A stretch of DNA of 64,000 bases from Dyadobacter jiangsuensis (lineage in GTDB: Bacteria; Bacteroidota; Bacteroidia; Cytophagales; Spirosomataceae). The stretch covers positions 124,001 to 188,000 of the forward strand of contig NZ_PYAS01000006.1 of assembly GCF_003014695.1 (NCBI RefSeq), read 5' to 3'. This document shows, piece by piece, positions 26,417 to 35,006 of this stretch. Position 1 is the first letter of the stretch. Each line of letters begins with the position of its first letter. Under the pieces are notes generated by a model. It ran no database searches. It was not told where the DNA came from and saw only the letters and a program-made list of their open reading frames with translations. A program made the translations under genes and the position numbers.

Positions 26417-27538
26417 GGGGCCATTTCTGTACCAGCTGATCTTATGCCATAACAGCTTCCAATACGTAAGATATTTAATATGTGCCGCGACAATGGAAAG
26501 TTTATCCGACCATTTGTCGCGGTATTTTATATTGTAGAGAAAAATACGCCAGGTTTTAGTCTTCAACGATGGCCGTTCATTCTCCCAATGAGTCAGTATA
26601 TCCTTTAAAAAGCCTTCCGAAGGATAGCTGCTTCCAGCGCCTGCATATTTGGCATAATCTCTGCCGCAGAGGTAACCGGCCGCGCCCAGTGACTCTGCAA
26701 ATAGCTTATGAAAGCCCTTCTCCCTGGCGACTTTGTTAATATAAGTCCAATCCATTGAATCCGCCGACTTGTCCAGCAATCTCAACAGATCTGCCATGTA
26801 TTTAAGCTTGTCCCATTGCTCGACACCGCCGTGGTGAATCACCATCATGATCAGTTGGATCTCCATTCCCGGCACCAGCACGGGTTTTCCCATCATATTA
26901 AACTCGACGAGGTTTCCGGCAAGCTCGTCCCAGGTGAAATTGTAGCAATAGCGTGGGTAGGTGCAGTTCCATTGTATTTCCAATGACTGCAATACATGCT
27001 CCTGCACAGGTGTGAGCGGGAGCTGATAATCGGTATCCAGGTAATCTTCCACAACCGCCTTCTCTTTCAACAGGTAATGGCGGTAGTTATCAGCAGCGAA
27101 ACCCTCACCAAGCAGGATATTAAGGCTTTTGGAAACGTCTTCCTTACCAATAAAATAATCGATGTCTCCGAATTCCCGCAATACGGGCTTGTCATAAAGC
27201 ATCCAGGCCCACAACGCACCTTTCATGGGAAAAGCGCGCACCTCATTGTCGATCAGCCGGTTGTACAACCGGACGCAAATCCCGAGGAAAGCCATGTTTG
27301 TGACAGCTTGTCCGAGCGTAAATTCCCGCAGCATTTTGAGCACATTATCGGGCAACGTCAATGACTTCGCCTGCACATATTCAAAGGCGAGCGGTCTGAT
27401 CTGATGCCAGCTAACCAACGCCGAAAATCTTTGTGGATCAAATGGCTTGTCCTCAATTTCGAACGACTGATGCCCCGACGGCAAAACCGCCGCCTCGATC
27501 AGATATGCCAGTTCTCGGGAAACTTTGGGCCGTTGCAT
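26357..27538 (-). CDS. Nucleotidyltransferase family protein (lasso-cassette type, PF14907-like)
   Basis: 393 residues from the ATG at 27538, one base after the stop of the upstream kinase-like gene; a TTG four codons earlier is possible. The active-site region FPMKGALWAWMLYDKPVLREFGDIDYFI contains the GDID metal-binding pair of this nucleotidyltransferase group. The remainder is helical (LIMMVIHHGGVEQWDKLKYMADLLRLL). In some lasso peptide clusters a related enzyme modifies the peptide together with an HPr-kinase-like protein. It is the last gene of a four-gene minus-strand operon, and its 3' end overlaps the convergent aldose epimerase gene by 60 bases. The target is unknown. Confidence 0.82.
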   Translation of the reverse strand: MQRPKVSRELAYLIEAAVLPSGHQSFEIEDKPFDPQRFSALVSWHQIRPLAFEYVQAKSLTLPDNVLKMLREFTLGQAVTNMAFLGICVRLYNRLIDNEVRAFPMKGALWAWMLYDKPVLREFGDIDYFIGKEDVSKSLNILLGEGFAADNYRHYLLKEKAVVEDYLDTDYQLPLTPVQEHVLQSLEIQWNCTYPRYCYNFTWDELAGNLVEFNMMGKPVLVPGMEIQLIMMVIHHGGVEQWDKLKYMADLLRLLDKSADSMDWTYINKVAREKGFHKLFAESLGAAGYLCGRDYAKYAGAGSSYPSEGFLKDILTHWENERPSLKTKTWRIFLYNIKYRDKWSDKLSIVAAHIKYLTYWKLLWHKISWYRNGPSGETNRDRAVNAVSGRQDI

Positions 27539-27539
27539 C

Positions 27540-28454
27540 CTATTCCGCAATTAGTTGTTCACGGATACTCGCTTCTACCCATTTTTCCAGGTTATCGAAA
27601 CCTTCGGGTCTCCTTTTTCGAAGCAACCCGGCCGATTTGGCACATTGAATGCTTTGAAAAAAGTGCCTTTTAAGATTATCACCACTCATCAGCTCTGTTG
27701 CCAGGGGAAAGTTGCGCAGCATTTCACCGGGAATTTCGGCCAAGCTCATCTGTTGAACAGCCGGCTTATTCCTGGCCTTATGCAGAAAAAATACCCTTTT
27801 TAAAGGAACAGGCCTGGTCGGGAACTGCTCGCGAGGATGGTAAGCAAATTTTCTGACGCCCTCGCTGACCGGTTCGAGGTCAGATTCGGCATATTGTAAA
27901 CCATTGACTGTCTTTTCCCAAATTTTGAGCTGTGGATAGGCCGGAATAATCGCCGGTTTTCCGCCTTCATCAAATGTAATCGCTGTAAGATCGTCGCTCA
28001 GCAACCTGCAACCCGCTTTGATAAACGCCGCAGCCGTACTTGACTTGCCGGCCCCGGGCATACCCATAAAGCACCAGGCCTCATCGCCTATCTCTACTGC
28101 ACTGGCGTGAAGCAGGAAATATTCTCGTTGAAACAAAATAAGGCCTAATGCTTCACTGACCGTGAAAAGACTGATAATACTAGCCTCCGAAGCCACAGGG
28201 GAAACAATCAGCTCATTACCGCCGGAAGCCTTGAAAGACGCTACACCAGCCCAATCCAGAAACATCGCATTCTCATTCCGGCCAAAAAACGCCCTGATTC
28301 CCCGTCTGTAAATGGTAGTCGGGCGCATGGAAGGCAACTCTACGGCACCCTGCCGGATATAAACATCAGGTGTAGAGTGCTGATTACCTTCGGCCAGTTC
28401 GGGCAGGGAAATTTCTGAATGGATATGGAGCCCGAAGGCTGTGTAATGGTGCAT
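27540..28454 (-). CDS. HPr-kinase-like P-loop protein of the lasso-type cassette
   Basis: 304 residues. The Walker A motif GMPGAGKSS (131-139) is preceded by LLHASAV (114-120) and followed by LLSDDLTAI (from 151), the arrangement of the HPr kinase C-terminal domain. The N-terminal HPr(Ser) kinase regulatory domain is absent. Homologues in paeninodin-type lasso peptide clusters phosphorylate the precursor peptide. Here it follows the PqqD and B2 genes and is coupled to the nucleotidyltransferase. True HPr kinase is unlikely given the context. Confidence 0.82.
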   Translation of the reverse strand: MHHYTAFGLHIHSEISLPELAEGNQHSTPDVYIRQGAVELPSMRPTTIYRRGIRAFFGRNENAMFLDWAGVASFKASGGNELIVSPVASEASIISLFTVSEALGLILFQREYFLLHASAVEIGDEAWCFMGMPGAGKSSTAAAFIKAGCRLLSDDLTAITFDEGGKPAIIPAYPQLKIWEKTVNGLQYAESDLEPVSEGVRKFAYHPREQFPTRPVPLKRVFFLHKARNKPAVQQMSLAEIPGEMLRNFPLATELMSGDNLKRHFFQSIQCAKSAGLLRKRRPEGFDNLEKWVEASIREQLIAE

Positions 28455-28475
28455 GTGTGTAAAGTACTAATTAAA

Positions 28476-28916
28476 TCATTCCCAAACCCAGAGCCGCTTG
28501 TAGGAAACAGTATCAGGCCAGCGCCCGATGATGATATTGCCGTTTTGCTCTACCCAGGCATGCGCCTCAAATTGCTTAGCAGGGTTGATCTCTATCCCTA
28601 TTTCCAGGGTCAATGCGGGTGAATTGCGAAGCAGGTATTTGGTAGCCAGGGCGCGCGGCAGACACAAAAGCTCGAATGGCAGCAAATTGGCGGCCGTATC
28701 TACCGCCCAAACAGTCCGCTCCATGGTTTCGCGAGCGGTCTCGCGGACACGGCTCGGGCGGCTGAGCCAATGGTACCACTTTCTGAACAATGAAAAAGAA
28801 AGCAAAAGAAGCCCGGCCTTGATCCACAGCAGGCACCATGCGGCCCGCAGGAATATCCATTTCTCCGACCCGGACAAGCTCCGCCATTTCCCTATCAGCT
28901 TACCGATTTTGCCCAA
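28476..28916 (-). CDS. Lasso peptide biosynthesis B2-type protease
   Basis: 146 residues, starting at a TTG three bases after the PqqD stop. A hydrophobic stretch (about 21-43) is followed by a transglutaminase-like cysteine protease core. The catalytic Cys85 in FELLCLPRALA and His119 in EAHAWVE match the B2 leader peptidase family. In lasso peptide systems B2 removes the leader with the help of a PqqD-like B1 protein. Both are adjacent here, but no precursor or asparagine-synthetase-like cyclase is in the window. Confidence 0.88.
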   Translation of the reverse strand: MGKIGKLIGKWRSLSGSEKWIFLRAAWCLLWIKAGLLLLSFSLFRKWYHWLSRPSRVRETARETMERTVWAVDTAANLLPFELLCLPRALATKYLLRNSPALTLEIGIEINPAKQFEAHAWVEQNGNIIIGRWPDTVSYKRLWVWE

Positions 28917-28919
28917 AAT

Positions 28920-29186
28920 CTATTTGATTATTTCAACCAGTCTCTCAGAAATCAAATCCTTCAACAACCCGTCGATATCACGTTTGCAAGTGTCGGCGTC
29001 GACGTCATACTCGCTGACCACCGCGTCGCATAATGCTTCGATCGTTTGCGGTCCTTTTTCCAATGTATCCCAGATCAGCACACCTACTTCATCCAGACCG
29101 TAATAAGCACCTTTGTTGTGGTTAAGAATGACTGTTTCCCCTGCAACTTTGGATGATATCTGTTCTGATGTAAGCTGGTATTTCAT
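28920..29186 (-). CDS. PqqD family protein (RiPP recognition element, lasso B1 type)
   Basis: 88 residues, the usual size. The winged-helix RiPP recognition pattern is clear: ETVILNHNKGAYYGLDEVGVLIWDTLEKG followed by a helical C-terminus (split motifs, roughly residues 17-45 and 46-88). Such proteins bind the leader of a ribosomal peptide and present it to the processing enzyme. First gene of the operon, with a good Bacteroidota promoter directly upstream. Confidence 0.9.
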   Translation of the reverse strand: MKYQLTSEQISSKVAGETVILNHNKGAYYGLDEVGVLIWDTLEKGPQTIEALCDAVVSEYDVDADTCKRDIDGLLKDLISERLVEIIK

Positions 29187-29230
29187 TCTTGAAAATTAAA
29201 TCTGAAAGTATAATGTGCAACCGAATTGTA

Positions 29231-29263
29231 CAAAGTTAGGCATTTTGTTCACTCAATCTCAAA
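29231..29263 (-). promoter_or_regulatory. Promoter of the lasso-type operon
   Basis: TAACTTTG (29238-29231, minus strand) is an exact TAnnTTTG -7 box. A TTTG -33 element (29263-29260) lies 21 bases upstream, inside the last codons of the aldehyde dehydrogenase gene. It gives a leader of about 35-40 bases before the pqqD-like start. Confidence 0.7.
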
Positions 29264-30787
29264 CTTTATTCCCTGTGCGAGGGGCAACGCGGTGCCGTAA
29301 TTAATCGTATTAGTTTGACGTCGCATATATGCTTTCCAGGCATCCGAACCCGATTCACGCCCTCCACCGGTCTCTTTTTCACCACCAAACGCTCCTCCTA
29401 TCTCTGCGCCTGAGGTGCCGATGTTCACGTTGGCAATGCCGCAATCGGAGCCCCCGAAGGACAGGAACTGTTCGGCATCACGCAAATCGTTCGTAAAAAT
29501 GGCAGAAGAAAGGCCTTGCGGCACATCATTCTGCAACGCGATGGCCTCCTCGGCATCATGATAACGGATCAGGTACAGGATCGGCGCGAATGTCTCGTGC
29601 TGGACGATCGCCCAATGGTTTTCCACCTCCGCAATGCACGGCGTAACGTAACAGCCCGAAGTATACGGATCTCCTTCCGGGATGCCCGGCGCTACCACAA
29701 ATGAGCCTCCGGCTTGTTTGATCTGTTCTGCGGCATTCTGGTATTGCCTCACGGCCTGTTGATCGATCAAAGGCCCTACATGAATACCTGGATCCAGCGG
29801 ATTCCCGATTTTCAATTGGCCATATGCCTTTGCCAAACGGCTCTTTACCTCCTCAAATATCGAGTCGTGCACGATCAGGCGACGTGTTGATGTGCACCGC
29901 TGGCCCGCTGTGCCAACTGCCCCGAAAACAATGGCAGGGATAGCTACTTTCAAATCGGCTGTGGGCGTTACGATGATCGCATTGTTGCCGCCCAGTTCGA
30001 GCAGGCTTTTGCCTAACCTGCGCGCGACCGCCTCTCCTACCGAGCGCCCCATCGGAATGCTGCCCGTAGCAGATACCAACGCAACCCGCGGATCCTGCGC
30101 AAGCCACTCGCCCACATCGCGCCCGCCGGAGACAATACAGGAAACGCCCTCCGGCACATGATTGTCTTTTAAAACATCCTGAATAATATGCTGGCAGGCA
30201 ATAGCCGTCAGAGGTGTCTTTTCCGAAGGCTTCCACACGCACACATTTCCGCACACCCACGCGATCATCGAGTTCCACGACCATACGGCCACCGGGAAAT
30301 TGAATGCTGAAATAATGCCTACGACGCCCAACGGATGCCACTGCTCGTACATACGGTGCTGCGGGCGCTCGCTATGCATGGTAAGGCCATACAACTGGCG
30401 GGAGAGCCCCGTCGCGAAGTCACAGATATCGATCATCTCCTGGACCTCTCCTAGCCCTTCCTGCAAACTCTTACCCGTTTCATAGCTGACGAGCGTGCCC
30501 AGTTCCTGCTTGTATTCACGGAGTTTCACACCCATCTGCCTCACAATTTCGCCGCGCTTGGGTGCTGGTATGCTCCGCCAGGTTTTGAATGCAAGCGAAG
30601 CGGTTTCCACTACACGGCCATAATCTGCATGCGCGGCTTGCCTTACCGCCCCTATTCTCCGGCCATCTACCGGAGAAAACGATTCCAGCAACGCACCGCC
30701 GCTTTCCCAGCTCGCTTGCCCGGTAGTTACGCCGTGATTGACATCCGCAATGCCCAGTTTTTCAAGAATTACATCGATTCCTTTCAT
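29249..30787 (-). CDS. ALDH7-type aldehyde dehydrogenase (probable alpha-aminoadipate semialdehyde dehydrogenase)
   Basis: 512 residues. Catalytic Cys298 in GTAGQRCTST and general base Glu264 in LLELGGNNA are present, with NAD-site motifs ISAFNFPVAVWSWN and WKPSEKTPL. Overall the sequence resembles ALDH7A1/antiquitin, which oxidises alpha-aminoadipate semialdehyde to aminoadipate. It lies 6 bases downstream of a saccharopine dehydrogenase family gene, the enzyme that produces this semialdehyde, so lysine degradation is the best reading. Cytoplasmic. Confidence 0.88.
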   Translation of the reverse strand: MKGIDVILEKLGIADVNHGVTTGQASWESGGALLESFSPVDGRRIGAVRQAAHADYGRVVETASLAFKTWRSIPAPKRGEIVRQMGVKLREYKQELGTLVSYETGKSLQEGLGEVQEMIDICDFATGLSRQLYGLTMHSERPQHRMYEQWHPLGVVGIISAFNFPVAVWSWNSMIAWVCGNVCVWKPSEKTPLTAIACQHIIQDVLKDNHVPEGVSCIVSGGRDVGEWLAQDPRVALVSATGSIPMGRSVGEAVARRLGKSLLELGGNNAIIVTPTADLKVAIPAIVFGAVGTAGQRCTSTRRLIVHDSIFEEVKSRLAKAYGQLKIGNPLDPGIHVGPLIDQQAVRQYQNAAEQIKQAGGSFVVAPGIPEGDPYTSGCYVTPCIAEVENHWAIVQHETFAPILYLIRYHDAEEAIALQNDVPQGLSSAIFTNDLRDAEQFLSFGGSDCGIANVNIGTSGAEIGGAFGGEKETGGGRESGSDAWKAYMRRQTNTINYGTALPLAQGIKFEIE

Positions 30788-30793
30788 ACTTCC

Positions 30794-31855
30794 TCAGCCT
30801 ACATTCTTAAAAAACTGTCCATTCATTGTCTTGAAAAACGCGTCCAGGGCAATGTCTTCCTGCCGGATAAACCCTGTTCCCGGGAGCACGCCATCGGCCA
30901 CCATTTCCACTACCGAAGCAATGGATGCTGCCGTAGTCCACGAAATGGCCCGCCAATGCTGCCCGTCTATCTGAATGGGGTGATAGGCTTGATAAAATTC
31001 TTCTCTTTCGAGATGGCTGCCCTTCCAACCTTCCACTACGGCATACACATACACCACGTCCTGCTGCACGGGCGGCTTTGCCTCCGTCAGGATTTCCTCA
31101 ACCAGGGCGCGTTTGTCTTTCAGGCACAGCTCGTACAGCACGAACCGCATCAGGTTGCAATGCCCAGGGTAACGAATGGTTTTGTAATTCAATGTATCCA
31201 CTTTTCCTTCCAGGGTTTCGCACATGGTAGCGAGCCCGCCGGAAGTACTGAAAGCCTCGAATTCCTGCCCTTCAATATTGATCATTTCAATGCCTTCGAG
31301 CGAGGGTACCATCTTACGGACACCGTTGTGGATTACTTCGGCGTCGTTCAGGTACTCGTTCACCACCCCTGCGGGCGACCATGTGAAGGAGTAACCCATC
31401 TGCCCGTTCGGGTAGCGTGGCAATGCGCCTACCCGCAGTTCTATATCCCGGATTTTGGTAAAACGCTTGGCCAGGTCCATTCCTACAATGCCAATGAAAC
31501 CGGGTGCAAGACCGCATTGCGGCGCAAGTACGCTCCGGCTATCTTTCGCCATTTCACGGATCGCCGATGTCGTGGGCACATCCTCCGTGAGGTCGAAATA
31601 ATGGATACCTGCCTTATGCGCTCGTTGGGCGATGGGAAGGTTGAGGTTGTAGGGCATGCAGGATACCACGGCGTCGAAGCCTGCCAATGCCTTGTCCAGG
31701 AATGCGCCGTCAGTAACGTCGCCGGTCACTATTTCAAAGGGTAGTTGCACGGGCGGCAGCGCTTTGTCACCCCCGGTAACCTGGAAGCGTTTGCTCAGCA
31801 AAGTGGCGACGAGTGAGCCTACTTTTCCCAATCCGATCACAAGTACTTTTTGCAT
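30794..31855 (-). CDS. Saccharopine dehydrogenase family protein
   Basis: 353 residues. The N-terminal Rossmann motif is GLGKVGSLVATLLS, and APQCGLAPGFIGIVGMDLA and GYSFTWSPAGVVNEYL mark the saccharopine dehydrogenase C-terminal domain. Depending on the subfamily it cleaves saccharopine to glutamate and alpha-aminoadipate semialdehyde or oxidises lysine directly. The aldehyde dehydrogenase 6 bases downstream would take the semialdehyde. The gene starts the two-gene operon. It is divergent from the flavoprotein gene at 31968 across 112 AT-rich bases. Confidence 0.88.
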   Translation of the reverse strand: MQKVLVIGLGKVGSLVATLLSKRFQVTGGDKALPPVQLPFEIVTGDVTDGAFLDKALAGFDAVVSCMPYNLNLPIAQRAHKAGIHYFDLTEDVPTTSAIREMAKDSRSVLAPQCGLAPGFIGIVGMDLAKRFTKIRDIELRVGALPRYPNGQMGYSFTWSPAGVVNEYLNDAEVIHNGVRKMVPSLEGIEMINIEGQEFEAFSTSGGLATMCETLEGKVDTLNYKTIRYPGHCNLMRFVLYELCLKDKRALVEEILTEAKPPVQQDVVYVYAVVEGWKGSHLEREEFYQAYHPIQIDGQHWRAISWTTAASIASVVEMVADGVLPGTGFIRQEDIALDAFFKTMNGQFFKNVG

Positions 31856-31967
31856 GTATAGTTTAAAATGGTTTTAGTTGAAATTTTTGAAGCTATTTTG
31901 AAAGATAGAAAAAGAAATTGCAGTTTTTAAAACTTGCATGTCATTTTTGTAGGACAAATCAGGCATT

Positions 31968-33182
31968 ATGACGATTACCATTGTGGGCGGCGGCGCTTCG
32001 GGTTTTATGGCGGCGATTACCGCGGCAGAGACGTTTCCGGACGCTCGCATTACCATTCTTGAAAAGAGCAGAACGGTCCTCAACAAGGTCCGCATTTCGG
32101 GCGGCGGCAGGTGCAATGTCACGCACCGGCCTCACGAACTGCGCCATTTCATCAAAAATTATCCGCGAGGCGAAAAGCTACTTCGCAAACTCTTGCCGCA
32201 TTTCGATGCAGATGCAACCGTGGCGTGGTTTGAGAAACGGGGCGTCAAACTCAAAACCGAAGCCGACGGGCGCATGTTTCCCATCTCGGATTCGTCCCAT
32301 ACCATTATTGAATGCCTCATTAAAACGGCCCGGAACCTGAATATTGAAATCAGGACGAGCGTGCATGTAGATTCCTTTGCAAAAACGGGGGATGCATTCC
32401 ATTTGAAGATCATCAATGGAGAACCCATTCTAACCGATCGGTTATTAATTGCAACCGGAGGCTATCCAAGAGCGGAAAGTTTCGACTGGTTGGAGGAGCA
32501 CCAGCACGGGATCGTACCGCCTCTACCTTCGCTTTTTACATTCAATACGCCCGATAATTACCTGCTGCCGCTGGCCGGGGTTGCCGTGAAGGATGCATTG
32601 GTCAAAATAGCGGGGACCAAACATGAGTGGCGCGGGCCGCTGCTGATTACGCATTGGGGGTTCAGTGGGCCAGCGGTGCTAAAACTTTCGGCCTGGGGCG
32701 CACGTGACCTCGCCGAAAAGGATTATCATTTTACATTCCGGATCAACTGGCTGCCGGATTTGAAGGAGCAAGAAGTCCGCGACTTTCTATTGGCCGAAAA
32801 AACAAATACCGCCAAGCAGCAAATCGCCTCACACGCCAAGTTCAGCTTACCCTCGCGGCTTTGGAAAGCATTCACCGAAAAGGCCGAAATCCCCGACACA
32901 CTGCGCTGGGGCGATGCCAGCCATAAGGTACTGAACCGCATGACTGAGCTCCTCACCAACAGCCAGTATGAAGTGAAAGGCAAAACCACTTTTAAAGAAG
33001 AGTTTGTGACCTGCGGCGGCATTGCATTAGCCGATATCGATCCCGAAACATTGCAAAGCCGCTCCCTGCCTGGCCTTTTCTTTGCTGGCGAAGTGATGGA
33101 CGTCGACGGCATTACCGGCGGTTTCAACTTCCAGAATGCCTGGACGACCGGCTATATTGTGGGTAAAAATATCGGGCTTTAA
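31968..33182 (+). CDS. NAD(P)/FAD-dependent oxidoreductase, HI0933/YhiN family
   Basis: 404 residues. Dinucleotide-binding motif GGGASGFMAA at the N-terminus and the family hallmark RISGGGRCNVTH near residue 44; a late TCGGIALADIDPETLQS and GEVMDVDGITGGFNFQNAW close the FAD site. These cytoplasmic flavoproteins are widespread; BaiN reduces bile acid intermediates, but most have no known substrate. The stop overlaps the convergent uvrC stop by four bases. Confidence 0.9.
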   Translation: MTITIVGGGASGFMAAITAAETFPDARITILEKSRTVLNKVRISGGGRCNVTHRPHELRHFIKNYPRGEKLLRKLLPHFDADATVAWFEKRGVKLKTEADGRMFPISDSSHTIIECLIKTARNLNIEIRTSVHVDSFAKTGDAFHLKIINGEPILTDRLLIATGGYPRAESFDWLEEHQHGIVPPLPSLFTFNTPDNYLLPLAGVAVKDALVKIAGTKHEWRGPLLITHWGFSGPAVLKLSAWGARDLAEKDYHFTFRINWLPDLKEQEVRDFLLAEKTNTAKQQIASHAKFSLPSRLWKAFTEKAEIPDTLRWGDASHKVLNRMTELLTNSQYEVKGKTTFKEEFVTCGGIALADIDPETLQSRSLPGLFFAGEVMDVDGITGGFNFQNAWTTGYIVGKNIGL

Positions 33183-34990
33183 TCCCCGGCCATGGTGTCG
33201 AAGTAGGCCCTGACCTTTTTTGCCCGATCGAGGCCGATGAGGTCCGTCAGCGTTTCGACAGAGCTCTCGCGTATCGCGCGCACGGAGCCGAAATGCTTCA
33301 AAAGCTTCGTTGCAGTTACTTTTCCGACGCCCACAACACCTTCCAGCTCGCTCACCAGGCTGGCCTTACTGCGTTTGTCGCGGTGGAAAGTGATCGCGAA
33401 CCGGTGCGCTTCGTCGCGGATTTGCTGGATCAGTTTCAGCGATTCGGATCGCTTATCAATGTATAGTGGAAGCGGATCTTCCGGGAAATAGATTTCTTCC
33501 AACCTTTTGGCAATACCGATAATAGGTACCTGCCCGTAAATACCCAGGCTTTTCAAGGCATCGCAAGCCGCACCCAGCTGCCCCTTGCCGCCGTCAATCA
33601 CGATCAGATCAGGCAATGGCTGCTCTTCGGCTATCAGGCGCAGGTACCGGCGGGAAACAATCTCGTTCATGGAAGCGAAGTCGTTCGGGCCTATTACTGT
33701 TTTGATATTGAAATGACGGTAATCCTTTTTCGATGCCTTACCATCCTTGAAACACACCATCGATGCCACCGGATTGGTACCCTGGATGTTGGAGTTATCG
33801 AAGCATTCGATATGTCTTGGCAGCGTTTTGATCTGCAAATCGGCTTTCAAACGGATCAATACCCGGTCCTTTTTAGAGGTTGTAGCAGATGCTTCCACCT
33901 CGCGGCGCTCGGTTCTCTCCCTTCTGAAATACATCACATTTTTCATCGACATATCCAGCAGCTTCTTCTTGTCGCCGATTTGGGGAACCGTCACTTCAAG
34001 CCGCATATCCAGGTCCGGTTTCAGGTTTGAAACCAGTTCTTTCGCCTCCGAACCGTAGGTAGACCGCATTTCCACGATCATCATCGCGAGGATCTCCATA
34101 TCGCTTTCGTCAAGCTTTTTCTTCACTTCCAGCGTCTGCGTCGCCACCATGTAGCCTTCTTTTATTTTCATAAAATTCAGGTAGGCAGCTTCCTCGTCGG
34201 ACACGATTGTGAGCACATCGATATTGCCAATGCGGGGATTAATGACGGTTGCTTTACTCTGGAAATTAGACAAATGCTCGATCTTGGTCTTCCACGCATG
34301 CGCTTTTTCAAACGCCATTTGCTCGGCTGCTTCCAGCATTTTTTCCTTGAAATACTGCTGCGGCAACGATAGGTTACCTTTTAATATGTTATGTACCTGC
34401 TCGATCTCCGCATTGTATTCGTCTTCTGCCTGCAATCCCTCACAAGGCCCTTTGCAGTTACCAATGTGGTATTCCAGACAAACTTTGAATTTTTTGGCTT
34501 CAATATTCGGCTTCGTCAGTGGCAGCTGGCATGAGCGGATCTGGTACAATGCTTTGAACATGTCGAGCAGCGTGTGCATTGAGCGCAAATTGGCGAACGG
34601 ACCGTAAAAAGTACCTTTGGTACGGTCCATATTCCGAGTCGGGAACACGCGTGGAAATGGCTCGTCGGTAACGCAAATGAACGGGTAGGTTTTATCGTCT
34701 TTCAGCAGGATGTTGAACTTAGGCTGCAACTGCTTGATCAGCTGGTTTTCCAGCAACAATGCATCCCATTCGCTCAAAACGATGGTAAATTCGATCCGAC
34801 GGATCTGGCTCACGAGCCGTTTGGTTTTACGGTCGTGTTGGTTATTCTTCAAAAAATAGCTCGAAACCCGGTTTCGCAGGCTTTTTGCTTTTCCTACATA
34901 TATTACCTCACCGGTTTCGTCGAAATACCGGTACACACCGGGATCGAGAGGAATTTTGGCGAGTTCTTCTTTATAATTGAATTCAGACAT
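33179..34990 (-). CDS. uvrC: Excinuclease ABC subunit UvrC
   Basis: 603 residues. N-terminal GIY-YIG nuclease (GVYRYFDETGEVIYVGKAKS), a UvrB-binding segment, the RNase H-like second nuclease (ECFDNSNIQGTNPVASMV, LIVIDGGKGQL) and a C-terminal helix-hairpin-helix pair (VVGVGKVTATKLLKHFGS). It makes the two incisions around lesions in nucleotide excision repair with UvrA and UvrB. It follows the glycerate kinase gene after 16 bases. Confidence 0.97.
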   Translation of the reverse strand: MSEFNYKEELAKIPLDPGVYRYFDETGEVIYVGKAKSLRNRVSSYFLKNNQHDRKTKRLVSQIRRIEFTIVLSEWDALLLENQLIKQLQPKFNILLKDDKTYPFICVTDEPFPRVFPTRNMDRTKGTFYGPFANLRSMHTLLDMFKALYQIRSCQLPLTKPNIEAKKFKVCLEYHIGNCKGPCEGLQAEDEYNAEIEQVHNILKGNLSLPQQYFKEKMLEAAEQMAFEKAHAWKTKIEHLSNFQSKATVINPRIGNIDVLTIVSDEEAAYLNFMKIKEGYMVATQTLEVKKKLDESDMEILAMMIVEMRSTYGSEAKELVSNLKPDLDMRLEVTVPQIGDKKKLLDMSMKNVMYFRRERTERREVEASATTSKKDRVLIRLKADLQIKTLPRHIECFDNSNIQGTNPVASMVCFKDGKASKKDYRHFNIKTVIGPNDFASMNEIVSRRYLRLIAEEQPLPDLIVIDGGKGQLGAACDALKSLGIYGQVPIIGIAKRLEEIYFPEDPLPLYIDKRSESLKLIQQIRDEAHRFAITFHRDKRSKASLVSELEGVVGVGKVTATKLLKHFGSVRAIRESSVETLTDLIGLDRAKKVRAYFDTMAGD

Positions 34991-35006
34991 TGATTGAGAT
35001 TTAGGA

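Noticed and set aside
29187-29248. Possible lasso precursor peptide upstream of the PqqD gene
   Set aside because: The gap has only 62 bases, is filled by the promoter and leader, and has no start codon with a plausible leader-core peptide.
30629-31744. 371-codon open frame on the plus strand
   Set aside because: Antisense to the saccharopine dehydrogenase and aldehyde dehydrogenase genes, with no motif or sensible start.
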